A stretch of 64,000 bases of DNA. Origin: Anoplolepis gracilipes. Lineage: Eukaryota; Arthropoda; Insecta; Hymenoptera; Formicidae. Under the pieces are notes generated by a model, which saw only the letters and a program-made list of their open reading frames with translations, ran no database searches and was not told the origin of the DNA. The stretch is taken from assembly GCF_047496725.1 (NCBI RefSeq), contig NC_132971.1, positions 9,631,001 through 9,695,000 of the forward strand, given 5' to 3'. The translations under genes and the position numbers were made by a program. Shown piece by piece: positions 55,826 through 64,000 of this stretch (position 1 is its first letter; the number at the start of each line of letters is the position of its first letter).

Positions 55826-55866
55826 CAACGTTTCGACCATTTGGTTGTGGTCTTTTTCAAGTTTAA
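55826..55866 (-). ncRNA. Degenerate hammerhead-like motif, PLE end
   Basis: Minus strand: CTTGAAAAAGACCA, loop, TGGTCGAAAC. It has the same core defects as in copies 2a and 2b. Confidence 0.3.
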
Positions 55867-56433
55867 CTACAATGAATAACAAATAAATTATAAATTGAAC
55901 CAAGACGGTAAACGCAGTAAATCAATCAAAAAACCAAATAAATTTAGTACATACATTCGAGTGAACAAAGATGTATATCAATGTGTTGTACAAGTAGCAG
56001 TTAGTTAAACATATTGATTTGACGAACCAACAAGTGACGGAACACGTCTTGTCAAAACTAATGTTGTTGTTTGGCCGTGCAGATCTTCTTTTTGCACGAG
56101 ATCAAAGACTTTAATAAAAATGTGCTGTGTTCGTCAAACGTGTCCGAAACAAATCGAAAAAAATCTTCTGTCCGGGAAATGGTCGAAACGTCGTTTTAAT
56201 ATTAAATAAAGATATTATTGGCTAGTTTGGTCGTTCTACTTACATTACCTGCTATTAATTGAGTACTAGCAATTGGAATTTAATAATTTGGAATTTTGGA
56301 ATTGCTCTTGGACCTAATTATGGAGCCTTCCTTGACAGAATGTATGTACTAAATTTATTTGGTTTTTTGATTGATTTACTGCATTTACCGTCTTGGTTCA
56401 ATTTATAATTTATTTGTTATTCATTGTAGTTAA

Positions 56434-56475
56434 ACTTGAAAAGGACCACAACCAAATGGTCGAAACGTCGTTTTA
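56434..56475 (+). ncRNA. Degenerate hammerhead-like motif, PLE end
   Basis: CTTGAAAAGGACCA, loop, TGGTCGAAAC on the plus strand. Stem II is intact; the first core strand lacks the C and G of CTGANGA. Confidence 0.3.
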
Positions 56476-56540
56476 ATATTAAATAAAGATATTATTGGCT
56501 ACTTTGGTCGTTCTACTTACATTACCTGCTATTTATTTTT

Positions 56541-58267
56541 ATTGTCATGCACATTGTATTTATTAATCTTGTCGTGAACATTCAATTTCAATATCAAAAT
56601 AGAAACCTTAAATGGATAAACGTTCAAAGCATATATATTGTTTTTTTACAATAAAATATACTTGTTAATAATCATGAGATAATCTGTACTTAATTGCTTT
56701 TAATTAACTATAAATAAAGAAGCCACTTCTGTATGTGATAGAAATGTACACTTGATCTCAATCTGAATCTTTACCTCGATAAAAAAATTGTATGTCTAAC
56801 TTTGAATCTAATATAAAACTTCTGCATTATGATGTATATTTGTTTACTTTTTTTCATAAAAAAGCTCTTACAATTATTGAAACAAATAATTTTTAATATA
56901 AAACTAAAAAGCAGTTAAAATTTTACTTAACAAAATGTTATAATACTTAATAGAATTAAATGCTGATTGTGTGATATTAGATCATCCTCGTTTTAAAATA
57001 CTATATGTATTCAGATATGCGTGTCGCATAATTACTATATAATTTTTTAATGATATATTTCGAAAATTATCTGGATTTGAATATGTTTACAAAAATGTCA
57101 AAATTTCAATATTTTTAGAATTATAAGTGATCAAATTTGGCAAATATTTCTGCGTGGAGTTTGCGCGTTAGAGTCAATATTTTTGTTCATATCCGTACTC
57201 ATTTATAATAATTTTTTAGTTTTAGCATTTAGGTTTTCATTAACTTTTATTGCTTATTTTATTTTAGATTTTATCTGATTGTTTTTTATTTAATGTATAG
57301 GTACAATAATGTATATGTACAATATAATAATTAATTGACGTTTTAATATTAACAGAATAATTAATGATAATAAATTTTTACTGTAAAACAAAGACTATAT
57401 AATTTTTCTTTTTTAAAAAAAATAAAAAGATTTCAAACTTTGAGTAGTTGTTCCGAAAAAAAAATTATTAAGTTTAATCTTTATTTGAGGATTATACTAA
57501 AGTACTGTAGAATATTGTTAAGAAAGTATTTCATTTTTATTTCCTTTCTAATTTTTTATTTTAAGAAACGTAAGATTCTATAATTGTATATATTATTGAA
57601 TTAATAAAATAATAAAAAGATTCGTATTTATTATAATTTATTGTAATAACATAAATTTGCTTATTATGTGTACATAAAGTATAATTAAGTATCATTTTTT
57701 TACTAAATGTCCAAATATAATTATTCTTCTTATTTATTTTACTTAGAATACATGATCTCTTAAATAGTAGAGTGATGATTTCTTCGAGTAAAGAATTTAA
57801 TTATTTGTGTTGTGTATTCTACAAGAAAAGATTAGATATAATAAGAGTAAGGAAAATAGGAAATATTATATGTATTATATCCCCTATTTTACTCATCTTC
57901 TTCCCTTATATTTGGCAGAACATAAGTTTATTTTGAAAAACTACTTATAGTAAAAATAGTAAATATGTAATGTGCATGCATTATATATTAATCTTTTATT
58001 AGTTTGATTGATTAATTATTTAAGATTCTTTTATAATCAGTAATATTCATTCTTGAATTAGAAATAACTTGAAAATGGTCTTTTAAAGTTTCTATTTGCC
58101 GTCTTCGTGTTTCTATCTTACGTACGATACACAATATAAGTACGTTGAAATAAATCTCTTCCTCTTTCTTTCTTCCAGAGTTAAAATTCACTAAAAATTT
58201 GTATGCCTAAAACAGATTATTCTAATATTTATTATTAATACCTATACGTGTAAAATATATAATATAT
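56541..58267. other. AT-rich spacer
   Basis: Very AT-rich DNA. I see no open coding segment, exon borders or repeats worth naming. It ends in a TA-rich target site for the LTR. Confidence 0.5.
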
Positions 58268-58372
58268 TGTAACAGTGCACCTTTCCCGACGTCTCGGACA
58301 AGCTCGTCGGTTCCAGGATTCAGGAGAGGGGGAAGACTGCAATTGACGAAAACAGGTTGTTGACAACAAATG

Positions 58373-58378
58373 TTTATT
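58373..58378 (-). terminator. Poly(A) signal of the 1,015-bp LTR
   Basis: AATAAA on the minus strand (CTTAATAAACATTTG), at the expected distance from the LTR end. Confidence 0.5.
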
Positions 58379-58554
58379 AAGCTTAGTATTTACATGTGAT
58401 AGGAGTCGTGTGCTATTTACACCTGTGATTGTATACGTGTGATGTGCGTGTGTGAGTGCGTAGGGGTGAGGGTGTATTTGTGTGTGATCGCAAGCGGGTG
58501 TGTATGGCAAGCGGTACGGGTGCAAGCAGTTAGCGGTGCGAATTACAAGCAGGT

Positions 58555-59000
58555 TGCGGGTGTCTATAAGCTAAGGCGGCGCGGGTTGCGAGCGGTTCGC
58601 AGTGTAAGCGGTTCGCAGCACGGTTATTTACAAGCAGCGCGGTGCGGGTCGCGTTACAAACAGGTTGCGAGTGTTGACATGTTAAGGAGGCGTAGGCGTT
58701 TAGCAGTACGGCGGGTCGCCGGTGTCTACAGGCTAAGGCGGCGCGGGTTGCGAGTGGTTCGCGTTACAAGCACGCCGCTGGGCGGCGGTTGATCGCGTTT
58801 TGTCGTCGGTCACCGGGAACACCCGGCAGGAGAAGAGGACACCCTTCTCCCGGATCGACGGTTTGCCGAGGATGCGGCCGCCGGGAACACTCGGCAGAAG
58901 GAGAGAACATCCTCCTTCCAGGTCGCGTGGTCGAGAGCGGAGTCGGTCACCGGGAACACCCAGCAGGAGAAGAGAACACCCTTCTCCCAGATCGACGGTC
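58555..59000. repeat. Internal tandem repeats of the LTR
   Basis: Two kinds. The first is a block with CTAAGGCGGCGCGGGTTGCG at about 58570 and again at about 58732. The second is a unit with CACCGGGAACACCCGGCAGG at about 58810 and again at about 58948, with a diverged version at about 58880. They make up much of the R region. Confidence 0.7.
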
Positions 59001-59117
59001 AGGAACACGAGGAGAGGCTTGAATCTGGCTGCTGGCTTCGCTTCGGAGCTTAACTCTGAGACTCTTGCCCGGCCGGATTCAGGATCAGGACAGGTGTCTG
59101 GTCGTCGGTCGGTCGGG

Positions 59118-59125
59118 CTTATATA
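59118..59125 (-). promoter_or_regulatory. TATA box of the 1,015-bp LTR
   Basis: The minus strand reads CCCGGGTATATAAGCCCGAC, a consensus TATATAAG in a GC-rich context. Confidence 0.6.
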
Positions 59126-59282
59126 CCCGGGAGCCTTCCCTCTCTCTCGCTTCATTCGAGAGCGAGGGGGATTCCAGTGGCGTGAGCGATGGTGTGCGCG
59201 GTGGGGGCGCCCATTGGCGCCGAGTCTCAATATCGGAGCGGGTGTTCGGCTCCGAGACCGTTAGTAACGGCGTGCCGTTACA

Positions 59283-59574
59283 ATATAAGTATGTTAGCAT
59301 ATTTATATGTTAAATGTCAATATTTATGACAGATTTTTATAATGTAAAAATAAATAATCCGTTTATTAATAATAAATATGAATAGTAAATATAAATATGT
59401 ATATAACACTTGGCTTAGATGTGAAGTATTAAGTCAAAAAATTAAATATTGAGAAATAAAGAGTTTTGCATTCACTTTTATAAAAAAAAAAAACACAACT
59501 TACTTAGCATCAGAATCATTTATATAGAGTGTATAGATTATAATGTTAAAAAATGAATAATCAAGTAAAACAGC
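59283..59574. other. AT-rich spacer
   Basis: No supported feature between the LTR and the PLE. Confidence 0.4.
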
Positions 59575-59734
59575 TCTATATGAATAATAAAATTAATAAG
59601 TGTAATAAGGCTTAAAGAGCTAAACACTTTAATATAATGACAATATTTAATTCAATCGTCGAACACAAAAATAATAACTAAAGGTATGCATAATATAGCA
59701 ATAAATAACAAATTTTAAATTGTGGCTGGATGAT

Positions 59735-59775
59735 AACGGACGTTTTGATCCTTCTTTGGGTCGTCTTCAGCGCTC
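59735..59775 (-). ncRNA. Hammerhead-like motif with core mutation, PLE copy 4 inverted end
   Basis: The minus strand has CTGAAGA (59764-59770), then GACCC, loop, GGATC and AAAAC where the other copy has GGGTC and GAAAC. The conserved G of GAAA is A here, so activity is not expected. Confidence 0.35.
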
Positions 59776-60144
59776 GAATAATAATAAAACATAATTGATA
59801 AAACCGGAAGAGAATTTAAAACATATTAACAAAGATTGAATAAATACTTAACATATACATAATAACGCAATCGGAGAGTCAGACCCTAACAACGCAGTCG
59901 ATTCGATGTGTGTAGCGGGCACACGTTGCACAACCAAATAAAAGAAAATCAATGAGTTATGGAAAGCAAAGGTGCACAACTCCAAAGCACGCATGGTGAA
60001 CAAGTTCTGTAAGAATGTACAAAAAATTGTGCAAAGTCAAAACGTAGGTTTCGCAATGTTAATTGAAGGACTATGATGTCTCGAATTTAAACAAATTATA
60101 TCAGTCGGTGACATTGGATAACGGTCATGTTAAATAACAAATTT

Positions 60145-61195
60145 TTGGCACACCGATGGGTTCTCCGCTCTCCCCAATCATAGCTGATGTGGTTATGCAA
60201 AATATTGAAAAGAGAGCGTTAGACACCTTGACTTTCATTCCACCGTTTTACTATAGATACGTCGACGACATAATCACTGCCTCTCCTTGCAATCTCATTA
60301 ATAACGTTTTAGATGTTTTCAATTCAATACATCCTTTGCAATTCACACTTGAAGTTGAAAACAATAACCAGCTCAACTTTCTTGAAGTTTCCATCATCTC
60401 TGAGAAAAGTAACAATCTTATTTTTGATTGTTACCACAAACCTACCTTTTCGGGGAGATATTTAAATTATTTTTCGCAGCACCCTGAACGCTAAAAAAGA
60501 GGAACAATTTATAATCTTATTGATAGGGCCTTCCTACTTTCCCATCCTACTTTTCATCAAAAAAACATCATGACTATTATAGACATTTTACTCTCGAATG
60601 GATACCCTATTGATTTTATTTTTAGGAACATTAACTTTAGACTTAACCATCTGTTGCACCGTCATAGCAATATGAAAATTAGTTCAACGATTAACGAGAA
60701 ATCTATTTCGTCCTTTTTCACTGTTCCCTTCATACCTTCCTTCACATACAAATTAAAAAACGTACTGAGGGACACTGATACCAACTTGGCTTATCGTAGT
60801 ATCAATAAGTGGAACTCGATCGTTAAGGTTCATAAAGATTCGTTACAGATGGGTTCTAATACACACGTTGTCTATAAAATAGACTGTGCCAATTGCAATG
60901 CATCTTACATAGGACAAACAAGTAGAAAGCTTAATATCAGGATCAACGAACATAAGAAAAATATAACAAACAGTACAACTAATAAATCGGTCATCACTGA
61001 ACATAGATTAAACTATAATCATGATTTTAATTGGGATGACGTTAGAATATTAGATAGGGAAACATTTCTCAACAAAAGATTGATTTCGGAGATGTTATAT
61101 GTAAAAAGATAACATAACGGTTTAAATGTTCAAAGTGATACATATTGTTTACCTGAAATTTACAACGAATTAATAAACAAGCTTCCTAAGATTTA
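60145..61195 (+). pseudogene. PLE copy 4: truncated RT and GIY-YIG endonuclease
   Basis: It starts at the RT motif GTPMGSPLSPIIADVVMQNI, then YYRYVDDIITASPCNLINN and thumb CYHKPTFSGRYLNYFSQHPE. A TAA at 60492 interrupts the conserved RxKRGT segment. It continues ILLSNGYPIDFIFRNINFRL and the endonuclease VVYKIDCANCNASYIGQTSR, KLNIRINEHKKNI. A second TAA at 61110 lies before the tail TYCLPEIYNELINKLPKI. Apart from these two stops the frame is kept, so the loss of function is recent. Confidence 0.85.
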
Positions 61196-61814
61196 GGGGT
61201 CATACGTTGGAAAGATTTTTATACCAACATTGTCATTCCTTTTGACACTGTCAAGACGATCAGTCATAGTTCATTGTTGCTTGCGAGAGTGCTACTGATA
61301 CATTTTCGATTTTTAATCTCATCTTGCCGCATTGTGAGTTATTCCTTTATGTTATTCCTGATTAAAGTTCTTTTGTACCGCCATGTAAATTTATAATTGT
61401 GCTTAAGTTAAATTAATATTCACTTGCTTGTTAACTGTTTTTGTTTTTATTAAATTTGTTATTTAACATGACGTTATCCAATGTCACCGACTGATATAAT
61501 TTGTTTAAATTCGAGACATCATAGTCCTTCAATTAACATTGCGAAACCTACGTTTTGACTTTGCACAATTTTTTGTACATTCTTACAGAACTTGTTCACC
61601 ATGCGTGCTTTGGAGTTGTGCACCTTTGCTCTCCATGACTCATTGACTTTCTTTTATTTGGTTTTGCAACGTGTGCCCGCTACACACATCGAATCGACTG
61701 CGTTGTTAGGGTCTGACTCTCCGATTGCGTTATTATGTATACGTTAAGTATTTATTCAATCTTTGTTAATATGTTTTAAATTCTCTTCCGGTTTTATCAA
61801 TTATGTTTTATTAT

Positions 61815-61865
61815 TATTCGAAGCTGAAGATGACCCAAAGAAGGGTCGAAACGTTCGTTATCATC
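61815..61865 (+). ncRNA. Hammerhead-ribozyme-like motif, PLE copy 4
   Basis: CTGAAGA (61824-61830), U, stem II GACCC/GGGTC with loop AAAGAA, then GAAAC (61848-61852) and a short ACG-TT-CGT stem III candidate. All core positions are present. The layout fits the short-stem-III hammerheads reported in PLE terminal repeats. Confidence 0.5.
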
Positions 61866-62010
61866 CAGCCACAATTTAAAATTTGTTATTTATTGCTATA
61901 TTATGCATACCTTTATTTATTATTTTTGTGTTCGACGATTAAATTAAATATTGTCATTATATTAAATTGTTTATCTCTTCAAGTCTTATTACACTTATTA
62001 ATTTTATTAA

Positions 62011-62159
62011 AAAAATGAAATATCTTGTACAAAAGTTTACCTTATAATCTTGTCAGCCTTATCAAAAATTTCTAGATTTGTCAGTATTACTCCATGTTGT
62101 ACGTTATTTATTATCTAAAATAAATTATTTCCGTGGCAGTCACATTAACAATATTTTAT
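62011..62159. other. AT-rich spacer
   Basis: No feature is supported here; it separates the PLE from the purine-rich region. Confidence 0.4.
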
Positions 62160-64000
62160 TTGATATTATATATTATTATTTGACGAGAGGGGGTAAAGAT
62201 GGCGGATAGAGAGGATGGGCGAGTTAAGAGACCGGAGTATTTTTGAGGTTTTAGAAGAATAGGAAAAGTGGAAAGTGAAAAGTAAGGGCAGATGGGAAAG
62301 CAGAAGTACAGTGCTGTGAGAGAAAGTGGAGTGAAGGAGAAGGTCAAGCAGGAAAGAGAAATATAAGGACGGGAAAATTGGAACGAGAGGATGGAGAAGG
62401 ATGACGTGGAAGAATTGGGAAGCGAAGGAACGAGAGGAGGGGTGGAGCGAGGAGAAAAGGAGTGGACGCTAGAAGACGGAGGAAGTTGGTAGAGGAGAAT
62501 AGGATGAATTTGGGGAGAGGTGAGACAGAAGAAAAGAAAAAAAAAGGAAAAATCAGGAGTAAGAATGGAGGCAAGAGGTGAAGAGGAGAAGGAGAGGACG
62601 GCAAAGGCAAGTCAGTAGAGCGGAGCAGAAGGGCGACACGGCGGAGGAAAAGGGGAGTGGAGTACTGACAGCGGACGACAGGTGGCGATAGGCGGTGGAA
62701 AGAGGTGCAAAGCCGAGAGACGGATCCGATAGATCGATATCGGAAGGAAGATGGCGGAGGTATCGATTACGATAGAGGCGAAAAGAAAGATTAAAGCGTG
62801 CACGTGGTGTCAGGTTGGAAGAGAAAAGAGGAATAGTAAGGTTAGAAGTGCGAGTGTGGCGTGAAGGAAGAAGAGAGAGAGAGAGAGGAAATGAGAAAAA
62901 AGGGACAGGGAAAGATGGAGGAGCTGAGGAGGATAAGGAACGAGGTGAGAGAACTGAAGGAGTGCGTGGTGAAAGTGTTAGTGGTGGTGAGGAAGATTTG
63001 CGGAGAGCTAAAGGTGAGAAGGGAGAGCAGGGAAGGAAAGGTGGAGTGTGAGAGGAGAGAAAAGGCGAAAGAGGAAGAAAAGGAGAGAGGAGGAGCGGAA
63101 TGGCAAGAAGAAGAGAGAGGAGAAAAGAGAGAGGAGAAAAAGAGTGTGTGGAAGAGAGTGAAGAGGAAAGCGGGTTGAAGGAGGGGGGAAGAAACATGAG
63201 AAGATGGAGAGAGGAATAGAAGTGAGTGACGAGGCGGACAATAGGAATGAGAAAGGAGGAAAGGAGACTGGAAAGAAGAAGAAAAGGGAGGAAGAATTAA
63301 GGAGGGAAGAAGGGAAAGGGGGTGACTTGAAGAGGAGACTGGATCGGGCAAGAGGAGGAAAAGGTGAAAGAAGGAGGGGGGACAACGAAGAGCAGGGAGA
63401 GATAAAAAGAGAGGTGGAAGATGAGGGGATAGAAAGGGAGAAGAGAGAGCGACAAGAGGAGAGGAGAAGAGGAGACGAGGATAGAGAGGATGAGGCATAA
63501 TGGAGGGTGGTAGAAGGGGATGAAAAGGAAAAATGGGTGGAAGAGAAGGAAAAGGAGGAAAGAGAGAAGAAGGAAAAGTGGGAGAGTGTCTGGAAGAGAA
63601 TGGAGAGAAGAGCGGAGAGAGTAAGAAAGGAGAAGGAACGTAAGGAGATGGAAAGAAGAGAGAGAGTGAGAAGGGAGGAAGAGAAAAGAAGGAAGAAGAG
63701 GGAGAAGAAAGAAGGAGAGGATCAGGAGGAGAGGAGGTGTATTGTGGAAGGGATTGTGGAGAGGGAAGTAGGCAAGAGGTTAAGGATGGAATGGATAGAG
63801 GAAAGAAGAAGGGAGGACGGAACGTGGATGATGCTGACAGAAATGGAGAAGAGAGAGGACAGAGATGAGGTGCTAGGGAAGGAAGGAGAAATTAGAGGAA
63901 ACTGGGGAGTGGGAGTAGACGAGGACCTGACGTTGGAGGAGAGGAGGACGAGATGGAGGATCGGGAAGGCAGCGAGAAGAGAGAAAGCGAGAGGCAGGAG
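62160..64000 (+). mobile_element. Purine-rich 5'/ORF1 region of a non-LTR retrotransposon, cut by the window
   Basis: Nearly pure A/G on the plus strand for 1.8 kb. Plus-strand frames code for Glu/Arg/Lys-rich coiled coil. One run is 62861-63178 (with MEELRRIRNEVRELKECVVK), then 63204-63500, then an open frame from 63501 to the window end that contains CIVEGIVEREVGKRLRMEWI, WMMLTEMEKREDRDEVLGK and VGVDEDLTLEERRTRWRIGK. The last part resembles the ORF1 domain of hymenopteran LINEs, where a DLTxEER motif precedes a basic helix. In-frame stops at 63176-63178 and 63498-63500 mean it is either broken or starts at a later Met. The endonuclease and RT would lie beyond the window. Confidence 0.5.

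Larger units (their letters stand above)
55745..56540. mobile_element. Cluster of three PLE 3' ends (family of copies 2a/2b)
   Basis: 55745-56065 is a minus-strand end; 56165-56280 and 56345-56535 are plus-strand ends. All carry GGTCGTTCTACTTACATTAC and the GGTCGAAACG block, and are joined by short unrelated sequence (56066-56164 and 56281-56344). No coding sequence remains. The inverted plus tandem layout is typical of PLE terminal repeats. Confidence 0.75.
58268..59282 (-). mobile_element. Solo LTR (1,015 bp) with 4-bp ATAT flanks
   Basis: The ends are TGTAACAG and CCGTTACA, with perfect TGTAAC/GTTACA terminal inverted repeats and ATAT directly on both sides. On the minus strand it has a TATA box (59118-59125) about 160 bases in and AATAAA (58373-58378) about 105 bases before the end, which fixes the orientation. 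It has no internal genes. It is GC-rich compared with its surroundings and contains tandem repeats. It is probably of Gypsy or BEL/Pao type; open frames across it are not supported as genes. Confidence 0.75.
59575..62010 (+). mobile_element. Penelope-like element, copy 4, with inverted 3' ends
   Basis: The coding part (60145-61195, +) is 5' truncated in the RT. Its 3' noncoding region runs to about 62010. The same 3' region is present upstream in inverted orientation (59575-60140), so the coding part is framed by inverted copies, for example GCACAACTCCAAAGCACGCA at about 59974 and its inverse at about 61601. It belongs to the same family as copy 1. Confidence 0.8.

Noticed and set aside
58235..59313. 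Overlapping frames of up to 165 codons
   Set aside because: They lie in the GC-rich tandem repeats of the 1,015-bp LTR and cross its borders.
62553..63498. Long Ser/Leu/Pro/Phe-rich frames on the minus strand
   Set aside because: They are the complement of the purine-rich region; the plus-strand frames give coiled coil with a recognisable motif.

Overview
The window is a stretch of AT-rich animal nuclear DNA, most likely from a hymenopteran insect and probably an ant. The reasons are the spliced insect-type gene pieces with GT-AG borders, the low GC content, the very high load of Penelope-like elements, Helitrons and CAGGGTGTT-type MITEs, and a strongly purine-biased LINE ORF1-like region. 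It holds almost no intact host gene. The host material I can support is the last exon of a VDAC/porin gene (833-1098, +), one internal exon of an unidentified Ser/Pro-rich protein (4745-4898, -), a decayed M1 aminopeptidase pseudogene (23217-25956, -) and two inverted copies of an Ala/Pro/Tyr-rich terminal exon (46116-46382 and 47786-48079). The rest is mobile DNA, often nested, plus AT-rich spacer.

1-9.4 kb: porin exon; a 2.28-kb solo LTR sitting in (TA)n (1651-3927, -); a 396-bp MITE split by a 671-bp solo LTR with a perfect 4-bp target duplication (5558-6628); a 1.08-kb MITE holding a second MITE (7589-8670). 9.4-15 kb: a broken Helitron (Rep HUH and Y2 motifs, PIF1-type helicase) split by a Penelope-like element (PLE). 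15-17.2 kb: an unclassified element with a frameshifted Pro/Ser-rich reading frame and a candidate exon. 17.2-22.9 kb: a second copy of the 2.2-kb LTR, again in (TA)n, interrupted by a head-to-head PLE pair with a 13-bp target duplication. 23-30 kb: the aminopeptidase pseudogene, foldback elements and spacer, then a fragment of a Ulp1-protease-bearing transposon. 30-32.3 kb: a PLE whose GIY-YIG core has been deleted.

32.35-52.26 kb is the most interesting part. Two inverted repeats of about 1.7-2 kb, each ending in a GAGCGAGACAGTAATAA-type minisatellite, face each other across about 20 kb. Just inside the left repeat lies a minus-strand coding region of about 3.5 kb with, in order, a Mutator-like transposase domain, a YqaJ/lambda-exonuclease-like domain and a Ulp1-like cysteine protease. 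It is broken by two TGA codons, two frameshifts, loss of the ExK lysine of YqaJ and an Asp-to-Gly change at the expected first catalytic position of the transposase. The interior also holds a field of large palindromes (39.9-43.5 kb) and a 3.3-kb near-perfect palindrome carrying the two Ala/Pro/Tyr exons. I read this as a decayed giant long-TIR DNA transposon, possibly with captured host exons; that unity is inference.

52.3-54.8 kb: an unclassified, less AT-rich segment with unrecognised reading frames. 55.7-56.5 kb: three PLE ends. 58.27-59.28 kb: a 1,015-bp solo LTR with TATA box and poly(A) signal on the minus strand. 59.6-62.0 kb: a PLE with an inverted copy of its own 3' end upstream. 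62.2-64.0 kb: a purine-rich region read as the ORF1 part of a non-LTR retrotransposon, running off the window.

PLE 3' ends across the window carry hammerhead-ribozyme-like cores (CTGAAGA, a stem, GAAAC). They are well kept in one family and lack key core bases in another.
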